From JBBDZE01 sp040900345 (GTDB taxonomy: Bacteria > Patescibacteriota > Minisyncoccia > Spechtbacterales > 2-12-FULL-38-22): a DNA stretch of 64,000 nucleotides. This document shows positions 9,589-15,866 of the stretch, in pieces. A program made the translations under genes and the position numbers. Location of the stretch: the NCBI GenBank assembly GCA_040900345.1, contig JBBDZE010000033.1:1-64000 (forward strand), written 5' to 3'. The notes beneath the pieces were generated by a model. The model saw only the letters and a list, made by a program, of their open reading frames with translations. It made no database searches and was not told the origin of the DNA. Position 1 is the first letter of the stretch, and each line of letters begins with the position of its first letter.

Positions 9589-9640
9589 GAGCCACTCCCC
9601 CTACCGCTTCCCCAAAAATAAAAGACCACGTAATAATAGA

Positions 9641-9958
9641 ATGTCAATACTTGGGTTTGGCACCATTCGCATAGTGCTGGCAGTACTCCTGATACTTACT
9701 GCTGGTGTACTGCTTACGCCAGGGGAGCGCCTGGAGCAAATTCCGGGCGCCAATTCAATCGGTTTATTGGCGGCGCGTCAGTGGGTTTACACTCATGCTT
9801 CACAGCAGTTTTACAGCGGCCGTGAAGCGGTCAAAAGTTTCATCGTGGACGGTATATCAGCCGTGTTTGATACCGCACAAGAGGACATTCAAGGCCGTGT
9901 TGAGGATCAATTTAACGCTTCTGAAGAAAGGCTTCAAGAGAAGGTAGAAAAGTTCTAG
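9641..9958 (+). CDS. Small single-pass membrane protein, unknown
   Basis: 105 aa. Residues 8-27 form one hydrophobic segment (IRIVLAVLLILTAGVLL); the rest is polar and ends in a charged amphipathic helix (DIQGRVEDQFNASEERLQEK), possibly a coiled coil. No recognisable family. It follows the M23 gene by 52 bases on the same strand and could be the last gene of the wall operon. No clear Shine-Dalgarno precedes the ATG. Confidence 0.65.
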   Translation: MSILGFGTIRIVLAVLLILTAGVLLTPGERLEQIPGANSIGLLAARQWVYTHASQQFYSGREAVKSFIVDGISAVFDTAQEDIQGRVEDQFNASEERLQEKVEKF

Positions 9959-10250
9959 ATAATATAGGTATCAGATACCGTAGAATGGGCGGGCCAGGGG
10001 GCCGTTTTTTATTTCCACAAGGGGAGTGGTTGACGTGGTATCGAGTATTGATAAAATGATAGTATAGTTCGTTTAACTACAATTATGCGAACAATACCAT
10101 AGTGCTTTTGCCCCAGAATCATCCTCTACGCTATTTTGCATGTACCCTCTGTCCCGGCCACCCCTTCCCTTCATCCTACTAATACCTATAACCTAACACC
10201 TAACCCTCTGGTCTCAGCCTCTCCCCTATTCTTATAAGAGGGGACCCCTT
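9959..10250. other. Intergenic stretch, no gene seen
   Basis: About 290 bases between the small membrane protein and the recombinase. It holds a G+C-rich tract with a short GGCC/GGCC inverted repeat followed by T6 near 9988-10010 (possible weak terminator) and otherwise pyrimidine-rich sequence. I see no coding potential or RNA gene. Confidence 0.5.
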
Positions 10251-11255
10251 GTGAAAAATTCAGACAAACCAATTGTAGAACATGTTCCGGATTTTCTTGA
10301 CTGGATAGATGTCGAGCGTGGCCTTTCGTCAAAATCACAAGAAAACTATTCGCGCTTCTTGCGAAAGTTCTTAGTATGGCTTAAAAAAGAAGGCTTGGAA
10401 GACCTTAAACCCCACGAGCTCTCCCCCGCTCACCTGTGGGAGTATCGTGTCTTTTTGGCTCGTACGCATCATGGCTCCCAAGAAAAGTCCCTCAAAAAGA
10501 GCACGCAGAACTACTATCTCATCGCACTGCGTTCTTTGCTTAATTACTTTGCCGAGCGGGACATCACTTCCCTCCCCTCCGAGAAAGTCAAACTCGCTCG
10601 CGGTAAAGGCGACCCCGATGTGCGCTTTCTCGTGCTGGACCAGGTAGAACGTCTGCTTGAGGCCCCTGATACCAACACGCTCGCCGGTTTGCGTGACAGG
10701 GCCCTTTTGGAGACACTTTTTTCTACCGGCATGCGCGTCTCCGAGCTTACCGCACTCAACCGCGAGCAAGTAAAGGTAAAAGAGACCCTGGTTCGACAAG
10801 CTCACCACGAGGGCGAGGATATGGAGCTTGGCATTGTCGGAAAAGGAGGCCGCGCCCGCACGGTGTACCTCTCCCAGCGCACGCTCAAAGCTCTAAAAGC
10901 ATACTTGGATGCCAGGGACGACATGGAACAGCCCTTGTTTATAAACTACCGCAGTCTTATCGGCGCCTCGCGCCGCCTCACTCCCCGATCGGCGCAGAAC
11001 CTCATTAAAAAATACGTGATACTTGCCGGCCTTCCCATCACGACCACCCCCCATGTATTGCGCCACAGCTTTGCCACGGATTTACTGGCCAAAGGGGTAG
11101 ATATTAAAATCCTGCAGGAGTTCCTGGGTCACAAAAACATTGCGGCAACCCAAATTTATGCGCACGTTACCAGCAAACAACTACGCGATATTCATCGAAA
11201 ATTCCATGGTTCGAATACCTCACCACAAGATGGTTCGAACGGTTCTGAACAATGA
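10251..11255 (+). CDS. Tyrosine recombinase, XerC/XerD type
   Basis: 334 aa. N-terminal SAM-like DNA-binding half (FLDWIDVERGLSSKSQENYSRFL), catalytic half with the conserved Arg in FSTGMRVSEL (~residue 163), HVLRHSFATDLL (HxxR), LGHKNIAATQIYAHV (H and the nucleophile Tyr). All catalytic residues present. Likely resolves chromosome dimers at dif; a mobile-element role is possible but nothing around it looks like an integrated element end. Start is GTG 10251. A short palindromic repeat lies inside the gene (10786-10813), adding about nine residues (LVRQAHHEG) before the beta-hairpin leading to GKGGRARTVYL. Confidence 0.9.
   Translation: MKNSDKPIVEHVPDFLDWIDVERGLSSKSQENYSRFLRKFLVWLKKEGLEDLKPHELSPAHLWEYRVFLARTHHGSQEKSLKKSTQNYYLIALRSLLNYFAERDITSLPSEKVKLARGKGDPDVRFLVLDQVERLLEAPDTNTLAGLRDRALLETLFSTGMRVSELTALNREQVKVKETLVRQAHHEGEDMELGIVGKGGRARTVYLSQRTLKALKAYLDARDDMEQPLFINYRSLIGASRRLTPRSAQNLIKKYVILAGLPITTTPHVLRHSFATDLLAKGVDIKILQEFLGHKNIAATQIYAHVTSKQLRDIHRKFHGSNTSPQDGSNGSEQ
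10786..10813. repeat. REP-like palindrome inside the recombinase gene
   Basis: 28 bases with imperfect inverted ends (CCCTGGT ... ACCACGAGGG) around TCGACAAGCTC. It is translated in frame as TLVRQAHHEG. The sequence type matches short extragenic palindromes common in many metagenomic bacteria, here sitting in coding sequence. Confidence 0.6.
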
Positions 11256-11307
11256 AACCTCTCCCGGGAAATGAAACGTGTGTGAAGCACTCTCCCCTAC
11301 TCCCTTC

Positions 11308-11330
11308 AACGGCTAAATGGGTTAGCCGTT
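11308..11330. other. Hairpin after the recombinase gene
   Basis: Nine-base perfect arms (AACGGCTAA / TTAGCCGTT) with a 5-base loop, followed by a second half copy (TTAGCCGTT at 11334-11342). No T-tract, so a terminator role is uncertain. Confidence 0.45.
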
Positions 11331-11500
11331 ACTTAGCCGTTGACCTAAAACCTAGCACCGAGAAACTATTGTGGCATTGACAAAAAGTTCCATAGTGGGA
11401 ATCAGTTGGGGGAGTAGCCTATTTTGTTCGTAGCTTCTTGACAAACAACGTAAAGAAGGGCATAAAGAACCGGCACAAGGTGCAGCTCCAGGAGGATGAC

Positions 11501-11926
11501 ATGTCTAGTCAGTCGCCAAAGACTCTACCCATATCGGAGATCGCAGAGGAGTTTCGCGAGCTTTTCGACTTCCCGCTGGAGATGCTCTTCAACGCCCTCC
11601 AGCCCCCGAACGAGAACCCCCTTGCCCGCTACTTCGCCGCAGCGGAGATGACGGAACTGGGAATCGAGCTGAGCCCTCATCTAGTGATGATGCTCAGCGC
11701 TGTCGCTGCAGCGCAGATCGAGGCGAACACTAGCTGGGTGCGCTTCCGTAGCGAGTTCCGCGACAAGGTGATGGCCGAGATGACCGAAGAGGCGACGAGA
11801 GAAGCCGCTGAAGAACTGCACGCGGCAGAGCAGCGGGCTAGGCAAGCCACCCGCAAGGTAAAGGCCATGCGCCGCATCGCCGCACGACTATTGGACTATT
11901 GGGCCCCCGACTCCAGCCTCGTCTAG
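11501..11926 (+). CDS. Small acidic helical protein, unknown
   Basis: 141 aa, no recognisable family. Largely alpha-helical by composition; the last third is very Ala/Glu/Arg rich (EEATREAAEELHAAEQRARQ), probably coiled coil, with no export signal. Start ATG 11501 is preceded by AGGAGG at a good distance; an upstream TTG at 11438 would lengthen it by 21 residues but has no such signal. Followed by a strong terminator at 11964. First of a group of small single-gene transcription units. Confidence 0.7.
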   Translation: MSSQSPKTLPISEIAEEFRELFDFPLEMLFNALQPPNENPLARYFAAAEMTELGIELSPHLVMMLSAVAAAQIEANTSWVRFRSEFRDKVMAEMTEEATREAAEELHAAEQRARQATRKVKAMRRIAARLLDYWAPDSSLV

Positions 11927-11963
11927 TTCCTAGGTCGCCGGACCATTCCGGCATCCATCACGC

Positions 11964-11995
11964 GAACAGCCCCTTGAGGGCTGTTCTTTCTTTTT
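11964..11995 (+). terminator. Rho-independent terminator
   Basis: Nine-base perfect stem (GAACAGCCC / GGGCTGTTC), 5-base loop, then TTTCTTTTT. Ends the 11501 gene; also lies just beyond the minus-strand gene ending at 12004. Confidence 0.85.
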
Positions 11996-12003
11996 GAAGG
12001 TCG

Positions 12004-12195
12004 CTATTCCTCCCCCGGACATTCCGCAAATTCGCAATTTGGCCCCGTCCTGCCGACGGCAGAGCCGTCAGGGCATAGCTTCGCCTCCAGCGTGCAGGCG
12101 ACCTCCTCTTCCCCGTCTCCCGACGTGTACCACACATAAAATCCGCCCGCGAGTGCCAGGGTAAGAATTGTGAGTGCAATAAGCGGCCATTTCAT
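12004..12195 (-). CDS. Short exported Cys-rich protein
   Basis: 63 aa. One N-terminal hydrophobic segment (LIALTILTLALAGGFYVWY) and a compact C-terminal motif with four Cys (ACTLEAKLCPDGSAVGRTGP then NCEFAECP). I know this CxxExKxCPDGSxVGRxGPxCEFxxCP pattern as recurrent in Patescibacteria small secreted proteins of unknown function; two disulfides are likely. Start ATG overlaps the stop of the SGNH hydrolase gene upstream (ATGA), so the two are co-translated. Confidence 0.75.
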   Translation of the reverse strand: MKWPLIALTILTLALAGGFYVWYTSGDGEEEVACTLEAKLCPDGSAVGRTGPNCEFAECPGEE

Positions 12196-12833
12196 GCATC
12201 CGCAGGGAGGACCTCCCTGGTTCTTTTAGCCAATACTTCTCCTAGTATTTTATGCATTTCGGAGTCCAAGTGAAACCCGTCTTTCGCGCTTGAAGTAATA
12301 TAGTCGCCGGCGTTGAGGTAGAGACACTTCTGCTTTTTCGTCACTTCTTCGAACTTCCCTGGAAGCGTTTTGAACATTTCTAAAGCGCGCTGCCGGAACA
12401 ACCATGCGCTTTTCCAGCCCCCTACTCTAATGGGTGGCGGACAAATAACAAGAACGCGGGCATCTGTTTCTTCGCGAATAAGCTCCAATGTTTCTTTTAG
12501 GTATTGAGCGATATCATCTTCCGAAAGGCCGAATTCTTCCTTAATGTCGTTCGTACCCAGCATCACGATAACGAAATCTAAGGGCTTGTGGCTTTGCAGA
12601 CAAGGACGCAGGTATGAAATTCCGGCGCGATAGGGCTTCTTTAGGTCCACGTCGCCAAATGTTCGTCCGCACAACCCTTCGCTGATAACTTCGTAGTCGT
12701 TTCCTAGTTCACTCTGCAAAACTCCCGGCCAGCGAACATCCGCCGGCCAACGGCCATCTGCGCCCGGCATATCTCCCCACGTATTGGAATCACCGAAGCA
12801 CAGAATGGTTTTTGCGCTTGGGTTGATGTTCAT
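12192..12833 (-). CDS. SGNH/GDSL-family hydrolase
   Basis: 213-aa serine hydrolase/esterase of the SGNH fold. Block I FGDSNTWG carries the nucleophile Ser near residue 15; block III LGTNDIK near residue 100 supplies the Asn of the oxyanion hole; block V DGFHLD near residue 200 supplies Asp and His. Similar enzymes remove acyl groups from lipids or polysaccharides; the substrate cannot be told. No signal peptide, so cytoplasmic as read. Start ATG 12833 is favoured over a 17-residue extension. A four-codon mini-frame (ATG at 12841) stops on the start codon, which suggests coupled initiation. Confidence 0.85.
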   Translation of the reverse strand: MNINPSAKTILCFGDSNTWGDMPGADGRWPADVRWPGVLQSELGNDYEVISEGLCGRTFGDVDLKKPYRAGISYLRPCLQSHKPLDFVIVMLGTNDIKEEFGLSEDDIAQYLKETLELIREETDARVLVICPPPIRVGGWKSAWLFRQRALEMFKTLPGKFEEVTKKQKCLYLNAGDYITSSAKDGFHLDSEMHKILGEVLAKRTREVLPADA

Positions 12834-12849
12834 GCTTCCATCTTCCCCC

Positions 12850-12871
12850 AAACTCCCCCGCTTCGCAAGGG
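12850..12871. repeat. 22-base dispersed intergenic repeat, copy 1
   Basis: AAACTCCCC(C/T)GCTTCGCAAGGG element; other copies at 13843-13864 and 14837-14858. Here it sits just upstream of the minus-strand SGNH gene. Confidence 0.85.
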
Positions 12872-12883
12872 CAGATATGCGCA

Positions 12884-12908
12884 CGCCCCGACCTGGCTGG
12901 TCGGGGCG
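12884..12908. other. Strong G+C hairpin downstream of the 12936 gene
   Basis: Ten-base perfect arms (CGCCCCGACC / GGTCGGGGCG) with a 5-base loop. It follows the end of the minus-strand gene 12936-13712 by about 30 bases and may end its transcript, although no T-run follows. Confidence 0.6.
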
Positions 12909-12935
12909 TAAGGAGCAGAGCGAATTTAGAATCCG

Positions 12936-13712
12936 CTAGCTCTTGGTCGATGTGTCATTCTGGAGAGCCCTCAGTTCGCGGAGGCGAAAACTGAGACCTC
13001 CGAGCTCATCCCGCACTTCGAAAAGAACTGCGGAAATAGCTTTCGGAACATCCGGCCGAAGAATCCAGGGGTCAAGGTCCCAGGGTGCTACGTCGTTGGT
13101 GCTTGCTCCGATGTCCGCTTCCTTGAATAGGTTGAGGATTCCTTCTCGGATTTTCCCGGGAGAGCGCTTGTAAAAGGGGTTGGAGCTGTCTCCGGTCCAC
13201 TCCCACCTGGGAGCGCGCTCGTATGCCGCGCAGAGAAAGCGGAAGCAGACATCCGCATCACGGCTTTGAGTGCGGATGTCGGCGCCGACCAAACTGAGTC
13301 CGAACCCAAAGATTCTATCCCATCGCCAGCCCGCAATGATGCGCTGCAGAACGAGCAGATGAAGGTCTACTGCAGCAGTCTCAACTGTGTCATAGGGATA
13401 GCCCCTGTTTTCCTTCACCATGGAGCGTGCTGCGCTAAGCTCCATGAGGTAAGCACGGAACCCTATGGCATCACAGTGAGGCTCTTCAAGATAGAGCGCC
13501 TCCAGGGCCTCCACAAGGCGAATGGCCTCCTTGCTGTGGTAGCCCTCCCAGACATCCCCTCGCCCCAGCGTTCGCTTGATGGCCGCAATGCGAGCCTCGC
13601 GATCGGGAAGCTGGACGAGTAGGTCGTCCAGCAGGAGGAGGGCGGGATCCACGTGGTGGGGGTCGCCTTTCACGAAGGGGCCCTTGAGTGGCCCCTCATG
13701 TTCAGTTTGCAA
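12936..13712 (-). CDS. Unknown 258-aa soluble protein
   Basis: No recognisable family. Predicted soluble and mainly helical; N-terminal half has LLLLDDLLVQLPDREARIAA and EAIRLVEALEALYLEEP, the middle is rich in aromatic residues (GWRWDRIFGFGL, PRWEWTGDSSNPFYKR). Start is TTG 13712, chosen because AGGAAGGA stands 7-8 bases upstream; no in-frame ATG lies nearby. A perfect 8-base hairpin (13757-13774) lies in its probable 5' leader. Base composition is G+C-rich, as in the other small unknown genes of this stretch. Confidence 0.7.
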   Translation of the reverse strand: MQTEHEGPLKGPFVKGDPHHVDPALLLLDDLLVQLPDREARIAAIKRTLGRGDVWEGYHSKEAIRLVEALEALYLEEPHCDAIGFRAYLMELSAARSMVKENRGYPYDTVETAAVDLHLLVLQRIIAGWRWDRIFGFGLSLVGADIRTQSRDADVCFRFLCAAYERAPRWEWTGDSSNPFYKRSPGKIREGILNLFKEADIGASTNDVAPWDLDPWILRPDVPKAISAVLFEVRDELGGLSFRLRELRALQNDTSTKS

Positions 13713-13756
13713 CGTTCAGTCCTTCCTGTTCGACGGGCGTACCCGCCACACATGGT

Positions 13757-13774
13757 CATCTCCCTTGGGAGATG
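13757..13774. other. Perfect 8-base hairpin in leader of the 12936 gene
   Basis: CATCTCCC / GGGAGATG arms with a TT centre, about 45 bases upstream of the TTG start on the minus strand. The minus-strand transcript would carry it in the 5' leader. Function unknown. Confidence 0.5.
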
Positions 13775-13842
13775 AGCTATGCACCGCCTGCGTACAGGCC
13801 ACGCACAACCGACTCCCAGCGAAATATACCCAACTATACCCC

Positions 13843-13864
13843 AAACTCCCCTGCTTCGCAAGGG
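13843..13864. repeat. 22-base dispersed intergenic repeat, copy 2
   Basis: One-base variant of 12850-12871 (T at position 10). Directly upstream of the promoter at 13873. Confidence 0.85.
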
Positions 13865-13872
13865 TTGTGCTG

Positions 13873-13901
13873 TTGACTTTAGGCACTACTTTCAGTATTG
13901 T
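13873..13901 (+). promoter_or_regulatory. Promoter of the 94-aa gene
   Basis: -35 TTGACT (13873-13878), 17-base spacer, -10 TATTGT (13896-13901). The sequence from the repeat through the -10 is nearly the same as that upstream of the 14948 gene. Confidence 0.75.
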
Positions 13902-13937
13902 TGAGATATTCGTTCATTCCGAGTTTTAGGAGGGATC

Positions 13938-14222
13938 ATGTCTGACCTTATCCACGCGCCAGATGCGCCACAAAGTCTTGTCGCGCCACTTCGTGCGCTT
14001 CGTGTCAATGGGCCTTCAGGAGACGTCGCCCTCAGCATCCAATCCGCTGACGGCGAAGAGAGGCTCCTCATTACGCGTTCCTCGCAACATCTTGGCGGTG
14101 GACGTACACCCGTTGAGGTCTGGGAGATCAATGGCGTACGCATGAGCAGAGGACAGTTGCTGGGAATCCTCTCAGGACTGGGCCTCGTTCTGCCGACCAA
14201 GGTCCCGACCCCCGCAACCTAA
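13938..14222 (+). CDS. 94-aa unknown protein in its own transcription unit
   Basis: No recognisable family. Sequence alternates hydrophobic and polar residues and looks beta-rich: LVAPLRALRVNG, DVALSIQSADGEERLLITR, PVEVWEINGVRM, then a short helix (SRGQLLGILSGLGLVL). No signal peptide. AGGAGG lies 6 bases before the ATG. Promoter at 13873, duplicated 3' element at 14231 and a hairpin at 14290 bound the unit. Confidence 0.7.
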   Translation: MSDLIHAPDAPQSLVAPLRALRVNGPSGDVALSIQSADGEERLLITRSSQHLGGGRTPVEVWEINGVRMSRGQLLGILSGLGLVLPTKVPTPAT

Positions 14223-14230
14223 GACACTTC

Positions 14231-14280
14231 AGGCCCGCTGGCCATCGCTTCGGCTCAGCCGTTGCGGGTGGGGCCTCACC
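14231..14280 (+). repeat. 3'-flank element, copy A
   Basis: 50 bases starting 8 bases after the stop codon; about 80 percent identical to 15317-15366 by eye, including an uninterrupted GCTCAGCCGTTGCG. Contains terminal AGGCCC/GGGCCT inverted ends. See findings. Confidence 0.75.
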
Positions 14281-14289
14281 TGGACCACC

Positions 14290-14315
14290 AAGACCGCCCC
14301 TCAAAAGGCGGTCTT
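14290..14315 (+). terminator. Probable terminator of the 94-aa gene
   Basis: Nine-base perfect stem (AAGACCGCC / GGCGGTCTT) with an 8-base loop; the T-tract is poor, so efficiency is uncertain. Confidence 0.55.
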
Positions 14316-14325
14316 CCCATTGCTA

Positions 14326-14353
14326 TTGACTTTTTTGCACTATTCTGTATAAT
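14326..14353 (+). promoter_or_regulatory. Promoter of the 121-aa gene
   Basis: -35 TTGACT (14326-14331), 16-base spacer, consensus -10 TATAAT (14348-14353). Confidence 0.75.
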
Positions 14354-14398
14354 ATATATACAGAGAATTCAGGGTTCTTTCAATGAAGGTGAGGCAGT

Positions 14399-14764
14399 AT
14401 GACCAGCGATATTTCGACACTCCCCGAGGTGGCGCGCGCGCTCAAGCACGAGGAACAGCTCGTCGAGATGATCCGTGGCTTCGACGAAGTCACGGAGGGA
14501 ACGGCCCAGGAGCCCGAGCTCGACGGCGTCTTCTCGCTTCTGCTCGCGGTGCGCAGGCAGGTGATAGCGGCGAAGAAACGCGCAGAAACGGCTCGTTCTC
14601 CGGTACTCCGCAAGCGACTAGGTTCTGCCGATCTAGAAGTCCTCGACAGAGTCGGCTCCCAACAACTGGAGCAGATTCACGCAATCTACGTTCGCATGGG
14701 GGCGGCTTTTGCAGAGTGGATAGCGCGTATTCCGCTCTATCCCGACGAGACGCAGCAAGGGTAG
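14399..14764 (+). CDS. 121-aa all-helical protein, possible chorismate-mutase-like fold
   Basis: Charged, fully helical by composition, no export signal. Residues ~40-105 show a spacing reminiscent of the AroQ chorismate mutase helix bundle: ELDGVFSLLLAVRRQV, AAKK, SPVLRKR, LEVLDRV, then QIHAIYVRMGAAFAEW. Catalytic correspondence is only partial, so this is a weak inference; it may be an unrelated helical bundle. Shine-Dalgarno GGTGAGG precedes the ATG. An overlapping frame from ATG 14383 encodes a low-quality Arg-rich string and was not taken. Own promoter (14326) and strong terminator (14787). Confidence 0.65.
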   Translation: MTSDISTLPEVARALKHEEQLVEMIRGFDEVTEGTAQEPELDGVFSLLLAVRRQVIAAKKRAETARSPVLRKRLGSADLEVLDRVGSQQLEQIHAIYVRMGAAFAEWIARIPLYPDETQQG

Positions 14765-14786
14765 GGGCAACCCCACCCGTTCCTCA

Positions 14787-14815
14787 GAGCCCCGACACGT
14801 GTCGGGGCTCTTTGA
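14787..14815 (+). terminator. Rho-independent terminator of the 121-aa gene
   Basis: Ten-base perfect stem (GAGCCCCGAC / GTCGGGGCTC) with an ACGT loop, followed by TTTGATT. Confidence 0.8.
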
Positions 14816-14836
14816 TTAGAATCTTATCTTCCCACC

Positions 14837-14858
14837 AAACTCCCCCGCTTCGCAAGGG
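14837..14858. repeat. 22-base dispersed intergenic repeat, copy 3
   Basis: Identical to copy 1 (12850-12871); directly upstream of the promoter at 14866, as copy 2 is for 13873. Confidence 0.85.
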
Positions 14859-14865
14859 TTGGCCA

Positions 14866-14894
14866 TTGACTTTAGACACGACTTTCAGTATTAT
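14866..14894 (+). promoter_or_regulatory. Promoter of the 120-aa gene
   Basis: -35 TTGACT (14866-14871), 17-base spacer, -10 TATTAT (14889-14894). Near duplicate of the 13873 promoter including most of the spacer. Confidence 0.8.
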
Positions 14895-14947
14895 TGAGGT
14901 AGTTCATGGAAGCTTGGACCGCCTAGATTCCCGGAAGGGAGGACTTA

Positions 14948-15310
14948 ATGTCGAACGGAGCGAACGTTCCGCAGCAAACACTGGAGGGAGAGTTCAAGGA
15001 GCTCTTTCCTGAGCTTCGTTGGAGTGCGCTCTGGGGTGACCGTCAACCATCTGGAGTACCGCTGGACCTCGAGCCGCTGTTCCGCACACTTATAACAGAT
15101 CGCATCAAGCTTCTCAACGAGCACCTGGAGTGGCAGGACTCCGTCAGGAGAGCGCAAGACACACACTTCCAACCCATACCGGAGGACATGCTTCGGCAAG
15201 AGCGCGAGGCGGTGAATGCGCGCGAGCAGACCTACCAGGCCTCCCTTGCTCGCTTCGAGCGAGCCCTGGACCTTGCAGGGCGGCTCATGCAGGAAGCTGC
15301 TCGCCCCTAA
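14948..15310 (+). CDS. 120-aa helical protein, possible chorismate-mutase-like fold
   Basis: No firm family. From residue ~40 it shows LDLEPLFRTLITDRIKLL, then PIPEDMLRQERE, then FERALDLAGRLMQEAA: an order (Arg in helix 1, P-[IV]-x-D-x-x-R-x-E, closing helix) that recalls AroQ-class chorismate mutases and the neighbouring 14399 product. The usual Lys of helix 1 is Gln or absent, so enzyme activity is doubtful. GGGAGG precedes the ATG. Own promoter and terminator; the 3' flank carries element B. Confidence 0.65.
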   Translation: MSNGANVPQQTLEGEFKELFPELRWSALWGDRQPSGVPLDLEPLFRTLITDRIKLLNEHLEWQDSVRRAQDTHFQPIPEDMLRQEREAVNAREQTYQASLARFERALDLAGRLMQEAARP

Positions 15311-15316
15311 GCCACC

Positions 15317-15366
15317 AGGCCCGCCCGCCATCGCTTCAGCTCAGCCGTTGCGAGCAGGCCCTCGCC
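15317..15366 (+). repeat. 3'-flank element, copy B
   Basis: Starts 7 bases after the stop codon of the 120-aa gene; counterpart of 14231-14280 at the same relative position although the two upstream coding regions differ. Confidence 0.75.
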
Positions 15367-15375
15367 CAACATGCC

Positions 15376-15408
15376 GGAGCCGTCCACGTGGACGGCTCCT
15401 TTCATTTG
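15376..15408 (+). terminator. Rho-independent terminator of the 120-aa gene
   Basis: Ten-base perfect stem (GGAGCCGTCC / GGACGGCTCC), ACGT loop, then TTTCATTT. Confidence 0.8.
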
Positions 15409-15410
15409 CG

Positions 15411-15439
15411 TTGACGCATTGCTGCTAGTTCTGTACGCT
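15411..15439 (+). promoter_or_regulatory. Promoter of the 109-aa gene
   Basis: -35 TTGACG (15411-15416), 17-base spacer, -10 TACGCT (15434-15439); it begins 3 bases after the preceding terminator. Confidence 0.6.
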
Positions 15440-15478
15440 GATAGTATCAGATAGCGGTCTGGAGGGAGGAATGCCGAG

Positions 15479-15808
15479 ATGACGCACGACGTTTTGGATG
15501 TTGTCGGAGTTCCCCCGAAGAGATTCCTGCTCCTTGGTAGAGAGTGTACCTTTGAGGTGCTGGTAGCCCCTGAAGAGGTTCGCGCAGTTCGAATGTTGCT
15601 CGTCGAGCAGCTCGAACAAACAGAGGGAGTGCAGGTCTGCTCTGTCAACGCCTGCTTCCCGCGAATCCAACGTAGGGACGAGCACTGGGTCGAGGGCGTC
15701 CGCCTCGTCTACCACATAAAGGAGGGGCGCTTCACCCTCGAGGGCGAGGATCTGCACAACGGACTGTACGCGGTGCAGCGAAGGGTCCTTGCCAGGCATC
15801 GTCGGTAA
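15479..15808 (+). CDS. 109-aa unknown protein in its own transcription unit
   Basis: No recognisable family; mixed alpha/beta pattern (RFLLLGRECTFEVLVAP, EEVRAVRMLLVEQLEQT, VRLVYHIKEGRFTLEGEDL), soluble, two Cys. A strong GGAGGGAGGA stands before a mini-frame ATG-CCG-AGA-TGA at 15471 whose stop overlaps this gene's ATG (ATGA), so initiation may be coupled. Promoter at 15411, terminator at 15834. Last member of the small-gene series. Confidence 0.7.
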   Translation: MTHDVLDVVGVPPKRFLLLGRECTFEVLVAPEEVRAVRMLLVEQLEQTEGVQVCSVNACFPRIQRRDEHWVEGVRLVYHIKEGRFTLEGEDLHNGLYAVQRRVLARHRR

Positions 15809-15833
15809 GACACCTGCCTACCCTGCTACACTT

Positions 15834-15866
15834 GAGCCGTCCCCCTAGGGCGGCTCCTTTCTTTTA
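15834..15866 (+). terminator. Rho-independent terminator of the 109-aa gene
   Basis: Nine-pair stem with one G-T pair (GAGCCGTCC / GGGCGGCTC), 5-base loop, then TTTCTTTT. Lies between convergent genes. Confidence 0.75.

Noticed and set aside
11205..11250. tRNA-like GTTCGA strings at the end of the recombinase gene
   Set aside because: No cloverleaf arms or CCA-type ends; the bases are part of the Asn/Ser-rich C-terminus. No tRNA gene found in the window.
14383..15012. Plus-strand frame of 209 codons overlapping the 14399 gene
   Set aside because: Its product is low-complexity Arg/Ser/Gly sequence spanning a terminator and promoter; the shorter in-frame 14399 and 14948 genes have Shine-Dalgarno sites and terminators.
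10251..15866. An integron with attC cassettes next to the recombinase
   Set aside because: The 3' elements lack the attC core (GTTRRRY and its partner), the recombinase lacks an integron-specific extra domain, and the cassettes carry their own promoters. Kept only as a general cassette idea.
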